Shown: one piece after another, positions 7,501-14,357 of the stretch
Numbering within the stretch: position 1 is the stretch's first letter
How the letters are laid out: every line of letters starts with the position of its first letter
NCBI GenBank assembly: GCA_910584185.1
Contig: CAJTYC010000022.1
Span: forward strand, 14,770-29,517
Direction of reading: 5' to 3'
Length of the DNA: 14,748 nucleotides
Origin: an uncultured Muribaculaceae bacterium
Lineage (GTDB): Bacteria > Bacteroidota > Bacteroidia > Bacteroidales > Muribaculaceae
Translations under genes and position numbers: made by a program
Notes under the pieces: model-generated
Told to the model about the DNA's origin: nothing
Databases searched by the model: none
Seen by the model: only the letters and a program-made list of their open reading frames with translations

Positions 7501-7909
7501 GAAGTATCGAGCCTTGGTATTCGTTGTAGTATGTGAGCTTGCGGTCGCCCACGCCGTAGAAGAAGAGCTTGTCGTCGGTATGCATTGCCGGCACACTCTT
7601 TATCTCATCTTCAAGTATGCGCTCGCCGTTGCTTCGCAAGAAGTTGACGTTGCGCTTCAACCCGCCGAGTCCGTATATGGCGACTTTCGACGGGTCTGAA
7701 AAGCCCATCTCGCGGAGCTCGGCATATGAAATCTCATATATGCCGGATCCCTCTATCGATATCTTTACCCATTTGCCAGTGGCGAGGGGGTTGGTTTTGC
7801 CGAATTGATAATTGGTCAGCACTTCTTTGGCAGCATTCGAGTCGAATGTCATGCCAATTGCCATGCCGAGTGTCAGGACAGTAGTCAGGACGATAGGATA
7901 TTTTTTCAT
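4571..7909 (-). CDS. Divergent PorU-like T9SS sortase (C25 peptidase family)
   Basis: This 1112-residue secreted protein has the overall build of PorU, the Cys protease/sortase that removes the T9SS C-terminal signal. A signal peptide covers about residues 1-26. An N-terminal domain carries Gly-Lys-Trp-Val-Lys-Ile and a Gly-Phe-Ser-Asp-Pro-Ser-Lys-Val segment. A gingipain-like C25 catalytic domain spans about residues 400-780. Ig-like segments follow, then a C-terminal sorting-type domain ending in Gly-Val-Tyr-Arg. The catalytic pair is visible: H652 in Tyr-Gly-His-Ala and C682 in Gly-Gly-Cys-Asp-Leu. Sequence around these residues differs from canonical PorU: the Gly-His-Glu after the His and the Ser-Gly-Ala-Glu after the Cys are missing. 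A second, more canonical PorU lies three genes upstream. The start overlaps the stop of the FAH-fold gene (ATGA), and the stop overlaps porV. It may be the attachment partner of PorV here or a paralogue with different cargo. Confidence 0.82.
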   Translation of the reverse strand: MKKYPIVLTTVLTLGMAIGMTFDSNAAKEVLTNYQFGKTNPLATGKWVKISIEGSGIYEISYAELREMGFSDPSKVAIYGLGGLKRNVNFLRSNGERILEDEIKSVPAMHTDDKLFFYGVGDRKLTYYNEYQGSILRPGFMRESLNTASFKTYYMLTDSHPGATPAQGPAPTKDATLVENAYGCVYHEVDLVNGMHESGDLWWGEDVYIWAPYNTSFSAPYVKDDSDISFYCDFAVTATQMDGSFSVKFNGNAFSCSLNKNKTQIWNMYSHSTRNKLTIDPATHIGTADLEFSIQGNYGFAGFNVGIDNWVVAYETSFKLIDDDPNFSQFTAGFNGTSSGIWKHHAPNGSMVWDITYPTSPVSLKVENGYFYNDRPGTGSVVTFDPQAMQKRINPGYVEVANQDLHKMQDTPYDMIIFTVPYMRKYAERIADLHKQYDGMNVAVLTNEEIFNEFNAGTPEPTCYRMATKMLYQHPEQRLKNVLFLGPIYADYRNIRQAADRPEGMIAYQDDLTDLSTVSNLAMDYYGIVTDNWGQVNRIDSAPISLGVGILPISTDMEGEIAVAKIRAYLEKEDFSSTVNSTYSISCKGDDHLHEKQAIGFGETLNEIVSNNLRSKFAHETLWTEPLDPSQTASRIQDAMRRGKSVIYYYGHAATTGFNGLSTFESMTAGNNELGFIFYGGCDLSKIDMGESGSGDSGVTRTKNGFIGILGSTRTAMSNHNESLGNNLLNSMFFGRDDKWLKSTPTIGEVVSRAKEYTTNNSEVSFIYVGDPALRVPVALTSVSVDNIEGSYRSGDVVTVSGTVTDRSGQPLTDYNGFVTVTLMEPARMVVTPQPSDPKASKMPDYEINDLPILAVKGSVKEGRFTAKLPLPESVDAYLSDATSKVKLPIYVGTWDNTKKLGGSGTSEFAMDAYNATAPTEAEKDETAPVLTLSYDNTLGVLTAEATDNVAMLPGIGAGRGMTITVDGTEFSYPHEYSADDAMSQFSGYVNVAHLSNGKHTAVLSATDLCGNTSQKTLEFTVAEPQALKLYADTEIAPGEITLSLRGIDADLTYEVHVADINGNVVSTQQVNGTSVTIDTSELANGVYRAWAHHASAMGRKSKSNEVEFTVI

Positions 7910-8538
7910 CTTATTTTGATGTCTGTCAGTTCTATACCTTTTGTTTTGCTTGAAATCTTCAGATGTTGACCGGGGGTCAGGGTAATACCCCGTGGGTCAA
8001 GTGCGGCGAGTATCAGGTCGCCGTTTTTCAGGGTGTTGTCGCGGCTTAAGATTGAAATCAGCTCTTCCTTAGCCGGAGTGATTTTGCTCACATCATAGGT
8101 GTGGCGGGTATCTCCACATTCCACTTCGAATGTGTCATATTCTAATAACGTATCAATCGGCTGCAAATTGCCAAGCCAGCAACTTCTGTCGAACGAAACT
8201 GCTGCCGACCATGGTTCTCCCTGCTCTCGTAGGCTCTTCAAGGTGTCGGTGGCTATCACTGCCGCCGCCATGGTCCACGATTCGAAGTAGCGGTGGGCAA
8301 ATCTCGGTGCTATCCCTTTGCCGAGGCGGCCTATGCGCAGGCAAAGGCTTGGATAGGCGCGAAACTCCTTGTCGAAGTCAGGCACAAAAAATGGGTTGCT
8401 GCTGCGGAGCACCGTGGATTCTTGCATAGTGTAATATGCTTCTCGGCTCCGGGCATTGCTTGCGGCGCGTGCCGATAGCAATGACCCTTCAGGTGTCTCG
8501 GGTGCGGCATATGTGCGGATAAATGTGAAAATCTTCAT
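7906..8538 (-). CDS. Small FAH-fold protein lacking the usual metal-binding Glu pair
   Basis: This 210-residue protein resembles the C-terminal catalytic fold of fumarylacetoacetate hydrolases. Its last third carries the recognisable Ser-Arg-Asp-Asn-Thr-Leu-Lys-Asn-Gly-Asp-Leu-Ile-Leu stretch (165-177) and a closing Gly-Gln-His-Leu-Lys-Ile strand (190-195). Around residues 59-70 the family's Glu-x-Glu metal ligands would be expected; here the sequence reads Phe-Arg-Ala-Tyr-Pro-Ser-Leu, without acidic residues. The Gly-Thr-Pro loop near the end is also absent. It may therefore be a non-catalytic binding protein. I placed the start at 8538 because that ATG overlaps the rex stop as ATGA; a longer frame to 8658 only shadows rex. 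No signal peptide is seen, so it should be cytoplasmic. Its substrate or partner is unknown, and the fold assignment is by eye. Confidence 0.65.
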   Translation of the reverse strand: MKIFTFIRTYAAPETPEGSLLSARAASNARSREAYYTMQESTVLRSSNPFFVPDFDKEFRAYPSLCLRIGRLGKGIAPRFAHRYFESWTMAAAVIATDTLKSLREQGEPWSAAVSFDRSCWLGNLQPIDTLLEYDTFEVECGDTRHTYDVSKITPAKEELISILSRDNTLKNGDLILAALDPRGITLTPGQHLKISSKTKGIELTDIKIR

Positions 8539-9185
8539 AGATTGTCGTTGCCAAGAGTGTGAAGCCGTGTGTAGATCAGGGCGAGGTGGGCATAAATCGA
8601 GGTGTTGGCCATGACCACTCCCTCTGCCACCTTGACGCGATAGGGGGTGAAGTTCCATATCGCCTTGATGCCGGCGCCTACGGCTATGTCGGCCGATTCC
8701 TGTGCCACCTCTGCCGGCACTGTCAGTATCGCTATCTCTGCCGGGTTGGTGGCCATGGTCTCGTATATGCGGTCGATGTGCATTATCTCCACATCTTCTT
8801 CGCGATAGCCTATTATTGATGGGTTCACGTCAAAACCGGCCACTATCTCGAGCCCATAGTTGGAGAGTCCGGAGTCGCGTATCAAGGCAAGCCCGAGGCT
8901 GCCGGCGCCGAGCACATAGGCTTTGTGGCTATGCGAAAATCCGAGGAAGTCGCTAAGCGCACGAGCCAAGGCATCGACTTCATAGCCGATGCGGGTGCGC
9001 CCTTTCACGCCTAAGAACGACAGGTCTTTGGCTATCTGCGACGCATCGACGCTGAGCGCACGCGATATGCGTGTCGACGACACATGGCGTACTTTCTTGC
9101 CCCGCAATATCTCGACATAAGCCAGATACCAGGGCAGACGTCTCAGCGTCGGCTCCGGCAAAATGATGTTGTGTAGCGTATTCAT
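8535..9185 (-). CDS. rex: Redox-sensing transcriptional repressor Rex
   Basis: This 216-residue homodimeric repressor senses the NADH/NAD+ ratio and leaves its DNA operators when NADH is high. The N-terminal winged helix spans about residues 10-75, with Val-Ser-Ser-Thr and the recognition segment Ala-Ser-Gln-Ile-Ala-Lys-Asp-Leu-Ser-Phe-Leu-Gly (48-59). The usual Arg-Lys-Asp of Gram-positive Rex reads Ala-Lys-Asp here. Thr-Arg-Ile-Gly-Tyr-Glu-Val links to a Rossmann domain with Gly-Ala-Gly-Ser-Leu-Gly (93-98) and Gly-Phe-Asp-Val-Asn-Pro. The C-terminal helix that swaps between monomers is present. Its ATG overlaps the porU stop (ATGA), and its stop overlaps the next gene the same way. It therefore sits inside a T9SS gene chain and may be co-expressed with it. 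The length is normal for Rex. Confidence 0.95.
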   Translation of the reverse strand: MNTLHNIILPEPTLRRLPWYLAYVEILRGKKVRHVSSTRISRALSVDASQIAKDLSFLGVKGRTRIGYEVDALARALSDFLGFSHSHKAYVLGAGSLGLALIRDSGLSNYGLEIVAGFDVNPSIIGYREEDVEIMHIDRIYETMATNPAEIAILTVPAEVAQESADIAVGAGIKAIWNFTPYRVKVAEGVVMANTSIYAHLALIYTRLHTLGNDNL

Positions 9186-12100
9186 TGTGCTGTCTGGGCT
9201 GCCGATACGGCGAGTTTCTTTGACTTTGATGAATACATTCCGTCGGGTGTCTCAAGTGTGGCGCGATAGATGTAGATGCCGCGCGGCACACGGTTGCCGC
9301 CGTCGTCGCAGAGGTCCCATGTAGTGCTGAGCATACTCTCCATGTCTGACACCAAGGTCTCTTCCAAGTCGCGTATGCGGCGGCCGTTGAGGTCATATAT
9401 CGACACCTTGCAACCCATCGACGAGTTGGGACGGTCTATCGAAATCAGGAAGTCGACCGACGATGTGGCCGTGTTTTGGCTGGCTGTGATGTCGAGTATC
9501 TGGGGCTCGAGCGATGCGCCTACCTGTATGTTGACTTCTGCTTTCGACACGTTGTTGGCGTTGTCCCATGCGGTGAGCGTCAGTGTGTGGCGTCCCGGCT
9601 GAACCCCATTGAGAGGAAAGGTTATCGTGCCGAGGTTGTGGTCTTCAGCATCTTGTGTGTAGTAGGCCCCAAGTCCGTCTATATAATCCTTGCCATCTAT
9701 GCAGAGGGTCAGCGAGTGGCCTATGCCCGACTCCGACACGTTGATGCCGGACTCGTCGCGCAGCCTTGCAAACACTATCATGTTGGCCGGCACAAGCGCT
9801 CCGTCGCCCAGGTGGGGGCTGTTTACGTAGAAGGCCTCGATATCCGGACCTTTCGTGTCGGTGCTGCTCTCGTTGAAGCCGTATACGTAGAAGTCTGTGT
9901 AGCTGCCGTTGGCCTCCTTGCCGGTGTCACTCCAGGCATAGCTGCTGATCAACGCCGTGGTGTAGAGGTTCTGTATCTCCGGTGGCACGCGCAGTGTCGC
10001 GCTCCATTTGCCACCCTTGACCGAAGTGCTTGTGAGTGAGAGTCGCTTGTCGCGGTCGTTATAGTCCTTGACTGCACCGGCTCCATGGCCATAGGTGGTA
10101 ATAACGCGCTCACCGTCGTAGAGCTGAAGCTCCACGTTGCCGTTAAAGTCACCGGCAAGGCTGCCATCCTGATTCAGGATTTCTCCCTCTATCTTCACCG
10201 AACTCATTGCCTCGATTTCAGTCAGCGTGCCGCTGCCGGTCTCTTGGCCGTTGATTGCTGTGATGTGCACACGGCGGCTCCCTCCGGGTATTCTTATAGC
10301 CGGGTCGCCCAAATATATGTAACGCAATGAGTTGGAATCGTTTATCATGTTCTGACCATGCACAAATACGTCGCCCCAGCGGAGCGGGCCTCCATCTTCT
10401 GCGTGGTTGAACAATCCTTCCATTGTCAGCTCGTTGAGCGTGCCGTTAGAAGATATATAGACCGACCTGGTGGCCGATATGATGCCGATTACGCCACCTT
10501 CGGGATTCAACAGCATATGCTCCGCACCGCTCTCTTCCTTCTTGTCTATATCGGCAAAACTGCACGTCGACGCATATATGAAGGTGAGTTTCTTGTTGGT
10601 GAGCGAGGTTATGTCGGTCCATTCAAGCAAGTGCTCGTGTCCCCAGCCGCGTGCGCTGGCGTGTCCTATGTAGTTGGTCATTACCACGCCCTCCTCGTAG
10701 TTGTTGAGCATACGCGCTTTGGCCTGTGGGTAGGTGGCTCCGACCGAGGTCATGACGCGGTTGTACGAGTCGAGGTAGAGCTTGTCGTAGAGACGGTTGG
10801 TGCCGTCGCCGCTTGCCATCATGGCGCGATGCACTCTCTCGGCCTGTTCGAGGTGCGTGCCGCCATCTTCATCGTCGGCTATTATCATCACTTTGTTGCG
10901 CCAGTCGCCATATTGCGGCGATTTCAGATATTTCTCTATCTTGTTGGCTGCGGTGAGTGCCTCTGACGATGATGCGCAGGGTATACGGCCTACCGCCACG
11001 TGCATCTTGGCAGTGGTCATCGAAAAGGCAGCATCTTGCACGTCGTCGAGCATGCCGATCCATGAGTCATTGCAATATGCCTCTTCCTCTTTCATGCCGG
11101 TATTCGATTCCCATATCGGCATGGGAGTGAAGCTCAGGTTCTTGTTCTCGCTGTTGACCTGCTTGTTGTCGTTTATCGCTTTACCCATCAGGAGCGCATA
11201 TTTTATCTTGCGTCCTTCTGATGCAAGTCCGCGGTCATGCCACATCTTGAGCATTCGCCTGAATGCCCCCATGTCTCGTTTGCCGCCGCTGAACTCGTTG
11301 TATACCTTGTCGGCTTCCACCACATGCACCACCATGCCGTCATGCTCCTTGTGCAGGGCTGCTATCTTCTCTGCTCCCTCGCGGTATGCCGCATGTGTGA
11401 TAATCACCATGTCGGGCACTTCGAGTCCATGTATGTCCTGATTGGCCACAGCGTTGCCGGGCTTCACGGCTTTCGCTATGCTCTCCGGGTCGAAGGCCAC
11501 AAACTCCCGTTTGCCGCTCGAGGTGTAGCAGAAACGTGCCTTATCACCGCTAAGGCTGAATTCCACTTCGGTGGGGCGTGCCGGGTCGGTCACATCCCAT
11601 ATCTTTGTCGATGCGCTGCAACCGGTTATCTCTATATGTTCGGTCGGGTGTACGTCGAGATAGAAGTATAGTTCACCCTTGTTGAGCTTGAGCTGACGGT
11701 TGTAGAAGACCTCTATGAAGTCAAGGCGTGCCTTGTAGAGTGTGCCGGAATAACTGAAGTCTATGCCGAGGTCGAGCTTGCCGTCGATACCCTCCACTTT
11801 CTTGTAGGTCTGGGTCACGTTGCCGAGATGTTCTGACTCTGCGGTAGACGATATGTTGTCGCTCGTGGTAGAGGGGAGGCGCGAACCGTTGGCCGTCAAT
11901 ATAATTGACGACTTGCCCCCAATGGTCTTTGCGGCAAAGCGCACGGAGAGCGACACTTTGTTGTCGGCCATGTCGGGGAGTGCGAACGAGAATGTCTGCG
12001 ATTTTTTCGACCTGAAATCCTCACCCCATACCTGCGAACCGAAATCGCCGGCTGTCTCCAGCTCGCTCTCGTGGAGCAGACGTTCGGCAAATGTGGTCAC

Positions 12101-12592
12101 TGCCGGGCCGCTGCCGCTCACCGCCACTCCGGTTTTCTGCATGTCGAGGTGCGCGATGTCGCGGTCGCTCACGAAGTAGACTGTCTCATCGCTGTATTCG
12201 TGCATAGTGTGCGTATAGGGTGTCGTTGATGCGCTGCTGCAGCGTGTCCAAGTCACCTGGTCGGTGGCGAAAAACACTATCCCTTTTTGTGTGCGCACGC
12301 TCGGCAGCAATGGCACATCATCGGCATTGGCCGCAGTAAGGCCATGGCTGAGTTGACGCCCACCTATGCCGTATACGTGTACTTTGCTCGGGTCCTCAAA
12401 TCCCATGGAGCGAAGCTGCGCGTCGGTGATTAGCTGCATCCCAGCCCCGGTTACGCTCACTTTAGCCCATTTGCCACAGGCAAGTACTGAATTTTCGGCA
12501 TAGTGTGAGGCTTCGAGCGCATATGAAGATGCTGCCGGCAGTAGCGCTGCCGACAGCATCAGTATTGTCATGTTGTGATTGGTTATGTTCAT
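9182..12592 (-). CDS. porU: Type IX secretion system sortase PorU
   Basis: This 1136-residue surface protease/sortase cleaves the C-terminal domain of T9SS cargo and transfers the new C-terminus to anionic lipopolysaccharide. A signal peptide ends at about residue 26 (Ser-Ser-Tyr-Ala). The N-terminal domain has Cys-Gly-Lys-Trp-Ala-Lys-Val and Gly-Phe-Glu-Asp-Pro-Ser-Lys-Val. The C25 (gingipain-type) catalytic domain shows H644 in Tyr-Ile-Gly-His-Ala, the following Gly-Trp-Gly-His-Glu (649-653), C677 in Ser-Thr-Cys-Ser-Phe, then Ser-Gly-Ala-Glu and an Ala-Thr-Arg-Ser-Val-Tyr strand; these match canonical PorU. The C-terminus is a T9SS-type domain with Val-Ser-Ile-Tyr-Asp-Leu-Asn-Gly-Arg and Val-Pro-Arg-Gly-Ile-Tyr-Ile-Tyr-Arg. 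Length and layout fit P. gingivalis PorU. It heads the overlapping five-gene run, 173 nt after gltX. A second PorU-like gene follows downstream. Confidence 0.9.
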   Translation of the reverse strand: MNITNHNMTILMLSAALLPAASSYALEASHYAENSVLACGKWAKVSVTGAGMQLITDAQLRSMGFEDPSKVHVYGIGGRQLSHGLTAANADDVPLLPSVRTQKGIVFFATDQVTWTRCSSASTTPYTHTMHEYSDETVYFVSDRDIAHLDMQKTGVAVSGSGPAVTTFAERLLHESELETAGDFGSQVWGEDFRSKKSQTFSFALPDMADNKVSLSVRFAAKTIGGKSSIILTANGSRLPSTTSDNISSTAESEHLGNVTQTYKKVEGIDGKLDLGIDFSYSGTLYKARLDFIEVFYNRQLKLNKGELYFYLDVHPTEHIEITGCSASTKIWDVTDPARPTEVEFSLSGDKARFCYTSSGKREFVAFDPESIAKAVKPGNAVANQDIHGLEVPDMVIITHAAYREGAEKIAALHKEHDGMVVHVVEADKVYNEFSGGKRDMGAFRRMLKMWHDRGLASEGRKIKYALLMGKAINDNKQVNSENKNLSFTPMPIWESNTGMKEEEAYCNDSWIGMLDDVQDAAFSMTTAKMHVAVGRIPCASSSEALTAANKIEKYLKSPQYGDWRNKVMIIADDEDGGTHLEQAERVHRAMMASGDGTNRLYDKLYLDSYNRVMTSVGATYPQAKARMLNNYEEGVVMTNYIGHASARGWGHEHLLEWTDITSLTNKKLTFIYASTCSFADIDKKEESGAEHMLLNPEGGVIGIISATRSVYISSNGTLNELTMEGLFNHAEDGGPLRWGDVFVHGQNMINDSNSLRYIYLGDPAIRIPGGSRRVHITAINGQETGSGTLTEIEAMSSVKIEGEILNQDGSLAGDFNGNVELQLYDGERVITTYGHGAGAVKDYNDRDKRLSLTSTSVKGGKWSATLRVPPEIQNLYTTALISSYAWSDTGKEANGSYTDFYVYGFNESSTDTKGPDIEAFYVNSPHLGDGALVPANMIVFARLRDESGINVSESGIGHSLTLCIDGKDYIDGLGAYYTQDAEDHNLGTITFPLNGVQPGRHTLTLTAWDNANNVSKAEVNIQVGASLEPQILDITASQNTATSSVDFLISIDRPNSSMGCKVSIYDLNGRRIRDLEETLVSDMESMLSTTWDLCDDGGNRVPRGIYIYRATLETPDGMYSSKSKKLAVSAAQTAQ

Positions 12593-12765
12593 TCAGAGCT
12601 CGTTTCTTCGGGGCGCATCTGGCATCCCTGTGTATTTAACGCGTTTGACGCTCTGAATATTGTGTTTTAGATATTTTAACTAACTTGTAATGAAACAATG
12701 AATAATGAGCAATTATAGAATAAAATCTCAATAGCTATTAATTATTCATTATTAATTATTCATTA
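12593..12765. other. 173-base gap between gltX and porU
   Basis: This gap should hold the promoter of the porU-rex-porV gene run, read on the minus strand. The half near gltX is AT-rich and includes a 14-bp tandem repeat; the 60 bases before porU are GC-richer. I found no exact TAnnTTTG box on the minus strand; TATAATTG (plus 12711-12718) differs by one base. An imperfect inverted repeat, TTAGATATTTTAACTAA (12667-12683), could be an operator. No RNA gene or clear terminator is visible. Confidence 0.5.
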
Positions 12766-12778
12766 TTAATTATTAATT
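12737..12778. repeat. 14-bp tandem repeat overlapping the gltX stop codon
   Basis: Three contiguous 14-mers are present: attaattattcatt (12737-12750), the same again (12751-12764), and attaattattaatt (12765-12778, one change). Each can also be read as two related 7-mers. The gltX TAA (12766-12768) and the last codons encoding Ile-Asn-Asn fall in the third copy, so the repeat spells the C-terminus of the synthetase. Confidence 0.9.
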
Positions 12779-14286
12779 GTGGCAATCGCTTTTTTGATTC
12801 GTGCAATAACCTCTTCTTTGGGCATAAGCTCGGTGATGTCGAACATGTGCGGTCCTCTGCAGGCTCCCACCACTGCGAGGCGGAAGGCGTTCATCACATT
12901 GCCCAAGTGGTAGCCTTTCGACGCTATCCAGTCGAGCACGATCTTCTCAGCATTGGCCGATGTCATGTCGTCGATGCTTTCGAGCACGCCGATAAGCTCT
13001 TCCATGATGCGCGGTGTATCCTCGCTCCAGCGTTTGCGCACATCTTTTTCGGCATATGTCTCGGGGGCCTTGAAGAAGAAGTCCCCCTGCTCCCAGAGGT
13101 CGCCCACGAGGTTGGCGCGTCCTTTCACCATGCCCACGGCCTTGGCCACATATTCGGGTGTGAATCCGGTGATGCCTTTGGCCTCGAGTATCGGCATGAA
13201 GAGTGCCGCCAAGTCTTCGTCGCTTCTCTTTGCGAGGTATTCGTGGTTGAACCAGAGGCCTTTCTTGTAGTCGAATTTTGCACCAGACTTGGAGCAGTGC
13301 TCAAACGAGAATTTGTCGATAAGCTGCTGCATGGTCATAAGTTCGGAGTCGTCGCCGGGGTTCCAGCCGAGCAGGGCGAGGAAGTTGACCACGGCTTCGG
13401 GCAGGTAGCCCTGCTCACGGTAGCCCGATGATGTCTCGCCGCTCTTGGGGTCATGCCATTCGAGCGGGAACACGGGGAAGCCGAGCTTGTCGCCGTCGCG
13501 CTTTGAGAGCTTGCCGTTGCCTACGGGCTTCAACAGCAGGGGCAGGTGCACGAACTCGGGCATGGTGTCTGCCCAGCCGAAGGCTTCGTAGAGAAGCACG
13601 TGCAGCGGAGCCGAGGGTAGCCACTCTTCGCCGCGAATCACGTGGCTCACCTCCATCAGATGGTCGTCCACGATATTGGCCAAGTGGTAAGTGGGGAGGT
13701 CGTCGGCGCTCTTGTAGAGCACTTTGTCGTCGAGTATCGAGGAGTTGATTATCACCTCGCCGCGGATTCGGTCGTTCACCTTCACTTCGCGGCCCGGCTC
13801 TATGAGGAAGCGCACCACATACTGCTCGCCGGCCTCGATGCGGCGGCGTGTCTCTTCCTCGCCGAGGGTGAGCGAGTTGCTCATGCGCCCTCTGGTCGAT
13901 GCGTCATACTGAAAGTTGGGGGTCTCCTTGCGGGCGGCCTCGAGTTCTTCGGGGGTGTCGAAGGCGATGTAGGCCTTGCCGTTGTCGAGCAGCTGCTTCA
14001 CATGCTCGCGATAGATGTCGCGGCGTTCGGACTGCTTGTAGGGCCCGTAGGCGCCTCCCTCGCGCACACCCTCGTCGATGCCGATGCCGAGCCATGCCAA
14101 GGCTTCGTTGATATATTCCTCTGCTCCGGGCACAAAGCGGTGGCTGTCGGTATCCTCGATGCGGAGTATCATGTCACCGCCGTTGGCGCGTGCGAATATG
14201 TAGTTGTACAGCGCGGTGCGAACCCCTCCGATGTGGAGCGGGCCTGTGGGCGACGGCGCAAATCTTACTCTTACTTTACGTTCCAT
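12766..14286 (-). CDS. gltX: Glutamyl-tRNA synthetase
   Basis: This 506-residue class I aminoacyl-tRNA synthetase attaches glutamate to tRNA-Glu in the cytoplasm. The HIGH-type ATP motif is Pro-Thr-Gly-Pro-Leu-His-Ile-Gly-Gly at residues 13-21, and the KMSKS motif is Lys-Leu-Ser-Lys-Arg at 259-263. Glutamate recognition is supported by Arg8 and the Ala-Pro-Ser segment just before HIGH. The C-terminal anticodon-binding helical region is present and the length is full. A Bacteroidetes-type promoter lies just upstream, and the 5' leader would be short. The C-terminal residues Ile-Asn-Asn are encoded by a tandem repeat. I cannot tell from sequence alone whether it also charges tRNA-Gln. Confidence 0.97.
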   Translation of the reverse strand: MERKVRVRFAPSPTGPLHIGGVRTALYNYIFARANGGDMILRIEDTDSHRFVPGAEEYINEALAWLGIGIDEGVREGGAYGPYKQSERRDIYREHVKQLLDNGKAYIAFDTPEELEAARKETPNFQYDASTRGRMSNSLTLGEEETRRRIEAGEQYVVRFLIEPGREVKVNDRIRGEVIINSSILDDKVLYKSADDLPTYHLANIVDDHLMEVSHVIRGEEWLPSAPLHVLLYEAFGWADTMPEFVHLPLLLKPVGNGKLSKRDGDKLGFPVFPLEWHDPKSGETSSGYREQGYLPEAVVNFLALLGWNPGDDSELMTMQQLIDKFSFEHCSKSGAKFDYKKGLWFNHEYLAKRSDEDLAALFMPILEAKGITGFTPEYVAKAVGMVKGRANLVGDLWEQGDFFFKAPETYAEKDVRKRWSEDTPRIMEELIGVLESIDDMTSANAEKIVLDWIASKGYHLGNVMNAFRLAVVGACRGPHMFDITELMPKEEVIARIKKAIATINN

Positions 14287-14308
14287 TTTATATGCGATAA
14301 TTTTGTCG

Positions 14309-14339
14309 CAAAATTAACTATTTTTCAGCATTCAACAAA
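14309..14339 (-). promoter_or_regulatory. Bacteroidetes-type promoter of gltX
   Basis: On the minus strand, TTTG (14339-14336) is followed after exactly 19 bases by TAATTTTG (14316-14309). This matches the Bacteroides -33 TTTG and -7 TAnnTTTG consensus at the usual spacing. The -7 box ends 22 nt before the gltX ATG, so a leader of roughly 15-18 nt is predicted. Confidence 0.75.
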
Positions 14340-14345
14340 ATTTAT

Positions 14346-14353
14346 TAATTTTG
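14346..14353 (+). promoter_or_regulatory. -7 box for the AlbA_2 gene
   Basis: TAATTTTG matches TAnnTTTG exactly and lies only 4 nt before the ATG at 14358. Transcription would start at or next to the start codon, giving a leaderless or near-leaderless message. The -33 box is weak: only TTTC is found at about the right distance (14323-14326). The site lies directly beside the divergent gltX promoter. Confidence 0.5.
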
Positions 14354-14357
14354 CACT

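Noticed and set aside
8539..8658. Longer reading frame extending the FAH-fold gene upstream to 8658
   Set aside because: The extra 40 residues overlap the end of rex in another frame and resemble no known N-terminus; the ATG at 8538 forms an ATGA junction like its neighbours.
12685..12698. TTGT-N6-ACAA as a Rex operator upstream of porU
   Set aside because: The half-sites are 4 bases closer than in known Rex operators and lack the inner GA/TC bases.
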